The notes below the pieces were generated by a model that was not told where the DNA came from, did no database searches, and saw only the letters and a list, made by a program, of their open reading frames with translations. DNA of 5,149 bases from the NCBI GenBank assembly GCA_030637805.1, contig DAOWFV010000145.1, positions 1-5,149 on the forward strand. Reading direction: 5' to 3'. Origin of the DNA: Acidobacteriota bacterium (GTDB lineage: Bacteria > Acidobacteriota > Thermoanaerobaculia > Thermoanaerobaculales > Sulfomarinibacteraceae). The stretch's first letter is position 1; every line of letters begins with the position of its first letter. Position numbers and translations under genes: made by a program. Positions 1 through 5,149 of this stretch are shown here, one piece after another.

Positions 1-77
1 AGGCTTCAGGCTTCAGGCTTCAGGCTTCAGGCTTCAGGCTTCAGGCTTCAGGCTTCAGGCTTCAGGCTTCAGGCTCC
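1..77. repeat. Heptanucleotide tandem array (AGGCTTC)n
   Basis: Ten perfect head-to-tail copies of AGGCTTC fill positions 1-70, followed by an eleventh copy with one change (AGGCTCC, 71-77). The array starts at the first base, so its true length is unknown. A 7-bp period is not a multiple of three, so it is unlikely to be coding. It has the form of the short tandemly repeated heptamers known from intergenic DNA of some bacteria, such as cyanobacterial STRR sequences. No function can be read from it. Copy number is likely to vary between strains or with assembly. Confidence 0.97.
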
Positions 78-115
78 AAGATGATGAGTTCTCAAATATC
101 CTTGTCAAGGGCTCA

Positions 116-175
116 ATCGAGAATCAAGGATCAAGGGGTCGGATCGAGTATCGAGAATCCAGTATCGAGTATCGG
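116..175. repeat. Degenerate ATCGAG(T/A)ATC repeat patch
   Basis: This patch is built from variants of a roughly 10-bp word. ATCGAGAATC occurs at 116-125, ATCGAGTATCGAGAATCC at 143-160, and ATCGAGTATCGG at 164-175. A related pair, ATCAAGG ATCAAGG, lies between the first two. Because ATCGAT-like words are partly self-complementary, the patch could fold weakly, but no strong hairpin is evident. It is noncoding intergenic DNA. Together with the AGGCTTC array it makes most of the gene-free left edge a simple-repeat zone. Confidence 0.8.
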
Positions 176-210
176 GCGGGTGGGCGGTGTTCGATCCCGC
201 TTCCGGCCCC

Positions 211-266
211 GCTTTCAGCTACGCCGTGACGAGTTGCGCTTCGTAGCTCCGCTGTGACGCGGCGAG
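211..266. repeat. Imperfect 28-bp tandem duplication with internal inverted repeat
   Basis: AGCTACGCCGTGACGAG (217-233) recurs 28 bp later as AGCTCCGCTGTGACGCG (245-261), with 14 of 17 bases identical. The flanking GCTTT/GCTTC words extend the similarity. The same stretch has a 7-bp inverted repeat, AGCTACG (217-223) with CGTAGCT (242-248), separated by 18 bases. It lies just past the stop codon of the small lipoprotein gene, so on the minus strand it could form a weak hairpin at the end of that transcript. It lacks a U-tract, so it is not a convincing intrinsic terminator. Apart from the repeats described, positions 78-270 show no gene. Confidence 0.5.
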
Positions 267-270
267 TCCT

Positions 271-852
271 CTACTCCCCAAGCACAAAGGGGATTCGAGC
301 GACACTTTCCTCGAGATCGATCATCAGCACCCACCGTCCCGGTTGGACCCCTCCCGCTATCCGGAAGACGAGTGGACCGCTGCTGACCGACATTGGAGAG
401 GCATAGAGGGAATCGAAGGCGAGCCCGCCGAACGGCGGCGCGAAAAACCACCGGTCGCGAAGTTGTCGACCACGTAGGAACCTGGCCGAAGGCCCGACCA
501 AGGCGCCGGCCCGGTCGATCGCGGTGTGGAGGTTGCCATAGACCCCTCGAAACTCATCCTGGTCGATCAACGCGATTGTGTGTCCCTGTGGGTTCCGAAT
601 CCGGATCACATGACGTTCGACCGTTGTGGATGAACCACCGGTACCGGCCAACGACAACCGAAGGACCAACCACTCGTCACCGAGGTTTCCGTCGGCCCAC
701 CGATAGTTGAGCTCGGCCTCGATCTCGGGTCCGTGGTACCAAACCTGGTACGTGCCGTGCTCGGTCACCTCGGGTGCTGGGGTGGTTGACGCCGATGAGC
801 AGGCAACAGTGACAGCTAAGAGCAGCAGGCTGCGAGGGTGAAAGATCCGCAC
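271..852 (-). CDS. Uncharacterised small lipoprotein
   Basis: This gene encodes 193 residues from a GTG start and I do not recognise the family. The N-terminus MRIFHPRSLLLLAVTVAC looks like a signal peptide: two arginines and a histidine, then a hydrophobic run (residues 9-17), then a possible lipidation cysteine at 18. The -3 residue is Thr, so the lipobox is imperfect, and cleavage by ordinary signal peptidase remains possible. A short Ser/Thr/Pro/Ala linker (19-28) leads into a body rich in alternating hydrophobic residues and aromatics (residues 34-190), suggesting an all-beta fold. Two Trp-rich strands lie around 37-62 and FAPPFGG is at 137-143. I see no catalytic motif or transmembrane helix after the signal. 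The GTG at 852 is chosen over the ATG at 894 because GGGAGGAA sits just upstream and the signal peptide then begins at the N-terminus. An intrinsic terminator separates it from the SYLF gene, so it is probably transcribed separately. An envelope location is inferred. Confidence 0.8.
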   Translation of the reverse strand: MRIFHPRSLLLLAVTVACSSASTTPAPEVTEHGTYQVWYHGPEIEAELNYRWADGNLGDEWLVLRLSLAGTGGSSTTVERHVIRIRNPQGHTIALIDQDEFRGVYGNLHTAIDRAGALVGPSARFLRGRQLRDRWFFAPPFGGLAFDSLYASPMSVSSGPLVFRIAGGVQPGRWVLMIDLEESVARIPFVLGE

Positions 853-855
853 CGG

Positions 856-863
856 TTCCTCCC
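856..863 (-). promoter_or_regulatory. Ribosome binding site of the small lipoprotein gene
   Basis: On the minus strand the sequence reads GGGAGGAACCGGTG, with a strong Shine-Dalgarno core GGAGG five bases before GTG. It decides the start: the upstream in-frame ATG at 894 has no comparable site and would put 14 mostly polar residues in front of the signal peptide. Confidence 0.8.
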
Positions 864-869
864 GATCGC

Positions 870-875
870 AGTATA
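870..875 (-). promoter_or_regulatory. Possible -10 box for the small lipoprotein gene
   Basis: TATACT on the minus strand matches the sigma-70 -10 consensus at five of six positions. It lies between the terminator of the preceding gene and the ribosome binding site, where a promoter is needed. Transcription would begin about at the Shine-Dalgarno sequence, giving a leader of roughly 11 bases. No good -35 hexamer is seen 17 bases upstream, so the call is tentative. Confidence 0.35.
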
Positions 876-903
876 TCGAAAAGGCCTCGACCATCTGCCG
901 GTG

Positions 904-933
904 ACAAAAAACCCCCGGCGAGGGCCGGGGGTT
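904..933 (-). terminator. Intrinsic terminator after the SYLF gene
   Basis: A perfect 10-bp stem, AACCCCCGGC (910-919) and GCCGGGGGTT (924-933), closes a four-base loop. On the minus strand it is followed directly by a T-run (complement of A at 906-911). It sits 22 bases past the stop codon of the SYLF gene. The plus-strand side has G-rich sequence instead of a T-run, so it should act only on minus-strand transcripts. It marks the end of the transcript that contains the SYLF gene and separates it from the small lipoprotein gene. Confidence 0.95.
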
Positions 934-955
934 GGTGGGGGAACAGAAAGTCCGG

Positions 956-1630
956 TCAGTCGTTGAGTTTCTTGTTCTTCCAGTACTTGGTTCCGGCGAT
1001 GTCGGCGTTGGCCATCAGGCCCTTTTCGGTGAGCTGGTAGACAGCGAGGCCGTTGACGAAGTCGGTCATCACCTCGACTCCGGCCTTGCCGGCGACCGCG
1101 CCAGCTCCGGCATCGGCCTGCCATCCCTTTTCGACAAAGTTATTGAAGGTCTGCGAGTCCTGCATGAAGAAAATCACCTGGTACTTCTTGACGCCGAGAC
1201 CGACTCCGACGCCGGCGGTCCCCATCTTCATGAAAGTGCGTTCGTTGGTGTTCCTGACAACCGCAACCCCGTTGCCGCCGCCGCCGGAGATGCCAAAGGC
1301 GAGCTTGAGGTTGTCGAAGACGGCCCAGCCGTAGGATCGCGCGTAGAGCTCTCTGGTCTTTTCGTGCCCGGCAAAGAGCTCCTCCAGGGACTCGTTAGAC
1401 ATCTCGTTGATCTTCCCCCGTTTTCCCTCTTGCTCCATCGCCTGCCACTCGGACTGTTCTTCCGCTTCGGCAGCTTCTTCAGCAACCTCCGCGACTTCCT
1501 CCTCGACGGCGGCCGCCTCGTCGGTGACGACGGCCTCATCCGTGGCTTCGTCCCTGCCGCAGCCGAGACCCGGCATGACCAGAAGCCCGACAGCGGCCAG
1601 AATCACAACACTCATCAACGTCTTTCGCAT
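956..1630 (-). CDS. SYLF (Ysc84-like) lipid-binding domain protein, exported, probable lipoprotein
   Basis: The product is 224 residues. An N-terminal signal (MRK, then hydrophobic residues 5-20) ends at Cys24 in PGLGC. The cysteine suggests lipidation, though Gly at -3 is not the canonical lipobox residue. Residues 27-68 form an Ala/Glu/Asp tether with 18 acidic and no basic residues. From about residue 82 to the C-terminus lies a SYLF domain (formerly DUF500): YGWAVFDNLKLAFGISGGGG (100-119), NGVAVVRN (120-127), FMKMGTAGVGVGLGVKKY (133-150), then FNNFVEKGWQADAGAGAVAG (162-181). Eukaryotic members (Ysc84, SH3YL1) bind phosphoinositides and, in yeast, actin; bacterial members are mostly secreted proteins of unknown role. 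Lipid binding at the envelope is inferred from the family. The ATG at 1630 is preferred over the one at 1693 because AAGGAG lies at the right distance and the signal peptide then starts at the N-terminus. The gene ends at a strong terminator and follows the outer-membrane channel gene by 115 bp. Confidence 0.93.
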   Translation of the reverse strand: MRKTLMSVVILAAVGLLVMPGLGCGRDEATDEAVVTDEAAAVEEEVAEVAEEAAEAEEQSEWQAMEQEGKRGKINEMSNESLEELFAGHEKTRELYARSYGWAVFDNLKLAFGISGGGGNGVAVVRNTNERTFMKMGTAGVGVGLGVKKYQVIFFMQDSQTFNNFVEKGWQADAGAGAVAGKAGVEVMTDFVNGLAVYQLTEKGLMANADIAGTKYWKNKKLND

Positions 1631-1633
1631 GTT

Positions 1634-1643
1634 CTTTCTCCTT
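1634..1643 (-). promoter_or_regulatory. Ribosome binding site of the SYLF gene
   Basis: The minus strand reads AAGGAGAAAG, with GGAG seven bases before ATG at 1630. It fixes the start of the SYLF protein at that codon and excludes the 21-residue basic extension that an upstream ATG at 1693 would add. Confidence 0.85.
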
Positions 1644-1674
1644 CTTTTGTTCTGTAAGTTCGACGCTCCGGTAA

Positions 1675-1710
1675 GCAGATCACGAATCTGCAATCATCTG
1701 CTCGATCTGC
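1675..1710 (-). promoter_or_regulatory. Clustered GCAGAT hexamers, possible operator
   Basis: Upstream of the SYLF gene the word ATCTGC occurs on the plus strand at 1686-1691, 1696-1701 and 1705-1710. Its reverse complement GCAGAT is at 1675-1680. The first two face each other as a perfect 6-bp palindrome with a 5-bp spacer (1675-1691). Successive copies are 9-11 bases apart, close to one helical turn. This arrangement resembles a binding site for a dimeric or cooperatively binding regulator. It lies 45-80 bases before the start codon. No clear sigma-70 promoter could be read beside it, so its role is unproven. Confidence 0.35.
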
Positions 1711-1745
1711 GGTCTTTCTCCCCTCGATCCATCACCATGACTGCT

Positions 1746-3239
1746 TTATCCGCCGGAATAGGTTGTCTCCGCCATCGCTAATTGCTCGGACTCTACCACG
1801 GGAGCCGTGTTCGGATCCCAGCCGCCGCCGAGGGCGCGGTAGAGGCGCACCAGGCTCCCGATCACGATTCCTTCGGCCACCGCCAGCTCGTCCTGGCGAA
1901 GCAAAAGCGTGCGCTGCGTGTCCAGGACGTTCTGAAAATCAGTAAGTCCTGCGCGGTACTGGGTCAGGACGAGATCGAGCGAGCGCTGGGTGGCGTCTAC
2001 AGACTCCGTCAGCCTCCCCCTCCGCTCGATCTCCTTGACGTAGGACATCATGGCATTCTCAACCTCCTCGAGCGCGGCGAGCACCGTCTGTTCGTAGCCG
2101 GCGAGAAGCTGCTTTGTACGAGCCTCTTCGGCCCGGATCTGCGAGCGGATGCGGCCGCCGGCGAAGATGTTCCAGCGGATGGGCAGGCCGAGGTTCCAGG
2201 TCAGGCTGTCGCCGCCGAAGAAATCACCACCCGAGACCGCCTGAAGGCCGAGGAAGCCGGACAGCTCGAAGCTGGGGTAGAGGTCGGCGGTGGCGACGCC
2301 GATGCGCGCGGTCTGCGCTGCGAGCTCACGTTCGGCCTGGCGCACGTCGGGCCGCTGACGCAGCAGCTCGGCCGGCAGCCCGGTGGTCACGTCGGCCGGC
2401 TCGTCGGGAATCGGCCCGGGCTCGGAAAGCTCGGCGTGGAGCGAGCCAGGATGCTCGCCGAGGAGCACCGCGAGTCGGTTCAGGGCCTGATCGAGGTCGC
2501 GTTCGACGACGGGAATCAACGACCTGGTATTGGCGAGATTTGACTCGGCCTGGGCCACATCAAGAGCCGAGACGAGACCCGCCGAGAATCGATCCTGGGT
2601 GAGCTCGAGGGTGTCCTCCTGGCCATCCACGTTGGCGTGAGCAAGCCGCAGCCGTTCCTGGGAGGTGCGCAGGTTGACATAGGCCAAGGCAACCTCGGAA
2701 TAGAGGGAAACCAGAACGTCGCGGTAGGCCTCAACAGACGCCTCGGCAGTGGCATCGGCCACCTCGACCTGACGCTGAATACGGCCGAAGACGTCGATCT
2801 CCCAAGAAGCGCCGACGCCGTAATCGTGCAGGTTGGTGGCGTCGAAACCCTCCGGGGGCGCAAAATCGCCCACGACGCCGTTGTCGCTGGGCTGGCTCCG
2901 CGACGACTGACCGGAGAAGCCCACCTGTGGGGACTTTGCGCCGGCGGCTACCCCGCGCAGGGCCCGCGCCTCCTCGACCCTCCACATCGCCTCGCGGAGA
3001 TCGAGATTCCCACCCGCAGAGCGCATGATCAGGTCCTCGAGCTCGGGATCGTTGAAGACCAGCCACCAGGTCTGGAGGGTTGCCTCACCCTCGGTGAGGC
3101 CCTCGGTGGCCGCGGTGTGCCAGGCGTCGGGAAGCGTCGTCTCGGGCTCTTCGTAATCCGGCCCGACGGTGGTGCAACCCACAAGCAGCGCGACCGCTGC
3201 GATGACCAGGGCGTGCTTCAATAAACGGGTCCTCTTCAT
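1746..3239 (-). CDS. Outer-membrane efflux lipoprotein, TolC superfamily (NodT/OprM type)
   Basis: This 497-residue protein has the full length of OprM/NodT-type outer-membrane factors. These trimeric channels span the outer membrane and periplasm and receive substrates from an RND or other pump through a periplasmic adaptor. A lipoprotein signal with a canonical lipobox (LVGC, Cys22) is followed by the family start CTTVGPDYEEP (22-32) and WWLVFNDPEL (58-67). The first OEP repeat contains SWEIDVFGR (145-153) and RFSAGLVSALDVAQAESNLA (217-236). The hallmark LLRQRPDVRQAERELAAQTA (292-311), with DLYPSFELSG (319-328), opens the second repeat, which ends with YRAGLTDFQNVLDTQRTLL (428-446) and LVRLYRALGGGW (463-474). 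The ATG at 3239 is preceded by GAGGAG; a longer in-frame start at 3275 would bury the signal peptide. No adaptor or pump gene is adjacent: upstream is a dynamin-like GTPase and downstream a SYLF protein. Substrate and partner pump are therefore unknown. Confidence 0.96.
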   Translation of the reverse strand: MKRTRLLKHALVIAAVALLVGCTTVGPDYEEPETTLPDAWHTAATEGLTEGEATLQTWWLVFNDPELEDLIMRSAGGNLDLREAMWRVEEARALRGVAAGAKSPQVGFSGQSSRSQPSDNGVVGDFAPPEGFDATNLHDYGVGASWEIDVFGRIQRQVEVADATAEASVEAYRDVLVSLYSEVALAYVNLRTSQERLRLAHANVDGQEDTLELTQDRFSAGLVSALDVAQAESNLANTRSLIPVVERDLDQALNRLAVLLGEHPGSLHAELSEPGPIPDEPADVTTGLPAELLRQRPDVRQAERELAAQTARIGVATADLYPSFELSGFLGLQAVSGGDFFGGDSLTWNLGLPIRWNIFAGGRIRSQIRAEEARTKQLLAGYEQTVLAALEEVENAMMSYVKEIERRGRLTESVDATQRSLDLVLTQYRAGLTDFQNVLDTQRTLLLRQDELAVAEGIVIGSLVRLYRALGGGWDPNTAPVVESEQLAMAETTYSGG

Positions 3240-3246
3240 GCTGAAT

Positions 3247-3252
3247 CTCCTC
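3247..3252 (-). promoter_or_regulatory. Ribosome binding site of the outer-membrane efflux gene
   Basis: GAGGAG on the minus strand, with GGAG seven bases before the ATG at 3239. This supports that ATG as the start, giving a protein that begins MKRTRLLKHA and runs straight into the lipoprotein signal. Confidence 0.8.
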
Positions 3253-3307
3253 GGCTCGTCTGCGACCAACCTCACGAGTGGAAGCTCGCCGCTGAGGGAA
3301 TATCAAC

Positions 3308-3319
3308 GCACATTGTAGC
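3308..3319 (-). promoter_or_regulatory. Promoter-like box before the efflux gene (GCTACAATGTGC)
   Basis: The minus strand reads GCTACAATGTGC. It contains TACAAT, a five-of-six match to the sigma-70 -10 box, immediately after the stop codon of the GTPase gene. The same 12-mer with one change precedes the GTPase gene. It would give a leader of about 65 bases before the efflux ATG. A convincing -35 hexamer is missing, so this may be read-through DNA and the two genes may still be co-transcribed. Confidence 0.35.
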
Positions 3320-5062
3320 TCAGCCTTCCGCGAGGCCATCCACCCGCGCCTGCATTGTGTCCACGCGAACGCGCAGCTCGTCGAGCTGGTCTCGCTCGCG
3401 GACGAGACGTTCGCTCTCGGCGCGCACGAAACGGGTGTAAGGGGCAATGGTCTCATCCAGACGATGGCGCCCCCGCTCGGCCTCTTGTTCGAAGTGCCCG
3501 GTGAGTGCGGTCATGAGATCCGAGCGCATGGTGGCGATCTTCTGCTTGAGCTCTGCCTTGGCGCGGCGGCGTCGGTGGGGAAGGATGAAGAGGCCGAGGG
3601 CGGCCATCACCCCTGCGGCGAGGAGTCCGGTGACGTCGGCGGCGGTACTCGATGCGAGCAGCGCGACCGCAGCGCCGAGACCCACCGCCCCGACCTCGAC
3701 CAGCGCGGTCCCGGTCACCGCCTTCTGGACATCGTCGGCTATGCGCCGCGCCTCTGCGACGCGGTCATACGAAGCCAACCCGTCGCGTGCTGCGCGGCCC
3801 ACTGTGTCGAGGAGACGCGCGCGATTTGCCTCGAACCGGCCGCCGACCTCGCCCACCATGCGGTCGGCGTGGACGCCGGCGCGCCGGTTGACGTGATTGA
3901 CCACCGCCTGCCAGTGCAGCAGCTCGGAGTCCACCAGCCAGTCGATGAGGGAGTCCACCTTGGCTTCCACCGCCTGCGGTGCGTCGGCCACCACATCGAG
4001 TTCAAAGCGGGTCCTGAGCTCCTCCTTGTCGAAGAGCTTGGGGAGGCGGCGGAGGCGCACGGTTTCGTCGAAGAACTCGAGGCCGCGGCTCTCCATCCCG
4101 TGCAGGACGTTGTCGATGTCCGCGAGTCGAAGGTCGAACTCGCGGCGCACGTCGGCGGTCCAGGTTTCGGTCTGGCGTTCGATGTCGCCGATGGTGCGCA
4201 GGTCGTCCGCAAGCAGTCCGAGGCGGGCCTCGACCGTCTCCAACCCGCCACCGAGAAGATTGGCAGCCACACCGAGGGGGTTCGAGAACTTGAGGCGCAG
4301 GCGTTCGCCGCTCGAGAGGATGTCGCGGAGAAAGGCCTCCACACTCGGGAGTCCGCTGGCCGCGCGGGCCTCGGAATCCCCGGCAGCCAGTGCCTCGGCA
4401 GCGCGTAGCGCTGAAACCGGGAAAACCTCCGGCTCGCCGCCGAGCAGCCGGTTCGCGTTGGAGGAGACGTAGGTGACCACCTCGGCCACCTCGTCGGCAC
4501 CGCGCAGGATATCGACCTTGTTGACCACCATCGCCACCTTCTTGCCCCAGCGGCGGATGCTCTCGAGGAAGAGGCGCTCACTCTCCGACAGCGGGCGGTC
4601 TGCTGAGGTCACGAAGAGCACGAGGTCGGCACGGGGCACGAAATCGGCGGTGAGGGCTTCGTGGCTGCGGTCGAGAGCGTTGGTGCCCGGAGTGTCGACA
4701 ATGGTCAGTTGGCGCAAGCTCTCGACAGGTGCTGTGACCTTTTCGCCCACTCCACCCACGGGATCGCGGGAGAGCTCCTCTCCCCAGGTGATCACATGAA
4801 TCTTGGAGGTTGTCGGGGTCACCCCCTCGGTAAGGACCGCCTGGCCCAGGAGAGCGTTGATCAGGGCGCTCTTGCCGGCGTTGAACTCACCGACCACCAC
4901 CAGCAGGAAGAGCTCGTCGAGCTGACGGACGGATTCGGCGAGGGCGCGCAAATCCTCAGGCGTCGCCTCGCAGCGCTCGAGACCGGCCGCCACTTCGGCC
5001 AGGAGCTCGCGCTCGGTGCTGAGAAGCTCGCGGTGTGCATCGGTGAGGATGGGTTCCAGCAT
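3320..5062 (-). CDS. Bacterial dynamin-like GTPase with C-terminal membrane hairpin
   Basis: The protein is 580 residues from ATG. All GTPase motifs are present: P-loop GEFNAGKS (58-65), switch-I threonines in TPTT (82-85), DTPG (123-126), NKVD (181-184) and a likely G5 in VSAL (216-219). An N-terminal helix (5-50) precedes the GTPase domain, and a long helical region (245-450) follows it, as in the stalk of bacterial dynamin-like proteins. Two hydrophobic segments (about 454-473 and 475-495) form a hairpin that ends in HRRRR (496-500), which should face the cytoplasm. The remainder (500-577) is charged and coiled-coil-like. Family members such as BDLP and DynA bind GTP, oligomerise and remodel or fuse membranes; action at the inner membrane is inferred. 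Only one copy is seen, although such genes often occur in pairs. An in-frame GTG at 5071 is an alternative start, but neither start has a good Shine-Dalgarno sequence. The efflux gene follows after 80 bp. Confidence 0.94.
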   Translation of the reverse strand: MLEPILTDAHRELLSTERELLAEVAAGLERCEATPEDLRALAESVRQLDELFLLVVVGEFNAGKSALINALLGQAVLTEGVTPTTSKIHVITWGEELSRDPVGGVGEKVTAPVESLRQLTIVDTPGTNALDRSHEALTADFVPRADLVLFVTSADRPLSESERLFLESIRRWGKKVAMVVNKVDILRGADEVAEVVTYVSSNANRLLGGEPEVFPVSALRAAEALAAGDSEARAASGLPSVEAFLRDILSSGERLRLKFSNPLGVAANLLGGGLETVEARLGLLADDLRTIGDIERQTETWTADVRREFDLRLADIDNVLHGMESRGLEFFDETVRLRRLPKLFDKEELRTRFELDVVADAPQAVEAKVDSLIDWLVDSELLHWQAVVNHVNRRAGVHADRMVGEVGGRFEANRARLLDTVGRAARDGLASYDRVAEARRIADDVQKAVTGTALVEVGAVGLGAAVALLASSTAADVTGLLAAGVMAALGLFILPHRRRRAKAELKQKIATMRSDLMTALTGHFEQEAERGRHRLDETIAPYTRFVRAESERLVRERDQLDELRVRVDTMQARVDGLAEG

Positions 5063-5067
5063 GACGG

Positions 5068-5079
5068 GCACATTCTAGC
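5068..5079 (-). promoter_or_regulatory. Promoter-like box before the GTPase gene (GCTAGAATGTGC)
   Basis: The minus strand reads GCTAGAATGTGC. TAGAAT (complement of 5072-5077) is a five-of-six match to the -10 consensus, nine bases before the ATG at 5062. Transcription would start within a few bases of that ATG, consistent with the lack of a Shine-Dalgarno sequence and with a leaderless or nearly leaderless message. The -35 region is weak (TTCGAA at a 16-base spacing). Confidence 0.45.
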
Positions 5080-5112
5080 CCGGTCTGGCGTGATTCGAAG
5101 GGTTGAGGAAGT

Positions 5113-5145
5113 GAGTTTTTAGTTTTGAGTTTTGAGTTTTGAGTT
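5113..5145. repeat. Heptanucleotide tandem array (GAGTTTT)n
   Basis: Units are GAGTTTT (5113-5119), TAGTTTT (5120-5126, one change), GAGTTTT (5127-5133 and 5134-5140) and a partial GAGTT (5141-5145). The period is 7 bp, as in the AGGCTTC array at the other end, but the unit is unrelated. On the minus strand it reads as AAAACTC repeats about 50-80 bases before the presumed transcription start of the GTPase gene. It is noncoding and reaches almost to the window edge, so it may continue beyond. Confidence 0.92.
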
Positions 5146-5149
5146 CGGG

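Noticed and set aside
1..175. CRISPR array
   Set aside because: The repeats are 7 bp and contiguous, or irregular 10-bp words. There are no spacers of uniform length between 23-40 bp repeats, and no cas gene is present.
217..248. Intrinsic terminator after the small lipoprotein gene
   Set aside because: The stem is only 7 bp with an 18-base loop and no T-run follows on the minus strand.
215..451. A 78-codon minus-strand frame at the left end
   Set aside because: It overlaps the small lipoprotein gene in another frame, has an Arg/Ser-rich low-information composition and lacks a ribosome binding site.
853..894. Upstream ATG at 894 as start of the small lipoprotein
   Set aside because: It would add 14 residues before the signal peptide, leaves only nine bases between the start codon and the terminator hairpin region, and has no ribosome binding site; GTG at 852 has GGGAGGAA.
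932..1657. A 241-codon plus-strand open frame over the SYLF gene
   Set aside because: It begins inside the terminator hairpin and lies entirely opposite a clear SYLF domain, so it is a shadow frame.
1782..2543. A 253-codon open frame on the plus strand opposite the efflux gene
   Set aside because: It is a mirror of the well-supported TolC-family gene, with no domain of its own.
3464..4408. A 314-codon open frame on the plus strand opposite the GTPase gene
   Set aside because: It is antisense to a gene with intact GTPase motifs in the correct order. Long antisense frames are expected in GC-rich coding DNA, and its product shows no recognisable domain or signal.

Overview
The window holds four genes, all on the minus strand, in a GC-rich sequence whose two ends carry short heptanucleotide tandem repeats. 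Three of the four products have lipoprotein-like or outer-membrane export signals, so the source is a Gram-negative (diderm) bacterium. The high GC content, the SYLF-domain lipoprotein and the simple-repeat-filled intergenic DNA would suit an environmental lineage such as Acidobacteriota. That placement is a guess, because there is no marker gene here. The odd length and the repeat at each edge suggest a small metagenome contig that broke at the repeats.

In the direction of transcription (high to low coordinates) the layout is as follows. A GAGTTTT heptamer array at the right edge is followed by a promoter-like box and a dynamin-family GTPase with a C-terminal membrane hairpin (3320-5062). 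After 80 bp containing a near-copy of the same promoter-like box comes a TolC/NodT-type outer-membrane efflux lipoprotein (1746-3239). After 115 bp containing a cluster of GCAGAT hexamers comes a secreted, probably lipid-anchored SYLF (Ysc84-like) protein (956-1630), which ends at a textbook intrinsic terminator (904-933). Last is an unrecognised small lipoprotein (271-852) with its own ribosome binding site and a TATACT box. The remaining 270 bp contain no gene: they hold an imperfect 28-bp duplication, an ATCGAG-type repeat patch and a perfect ten-copy AGGCTTC array.

The genes share an envelope theme: an inner-membrane-remodelling GTPase, an outer-membrane channel and two lipoproteins, one carrying a lipid-binding fold. 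There is no translational coupling, and separate promoter-like elements can be proposed, so this may be a loose envelope neighbourhood rather than one machine. No RNA gene, CRISPR array, transposase or plus-strand gene was found. Nothing here proves a new system. The most interesting points are the dynamin/SYLF proximity, the shared promoter-like 12-mer, and the hexamer cluster before the SYLF gene.
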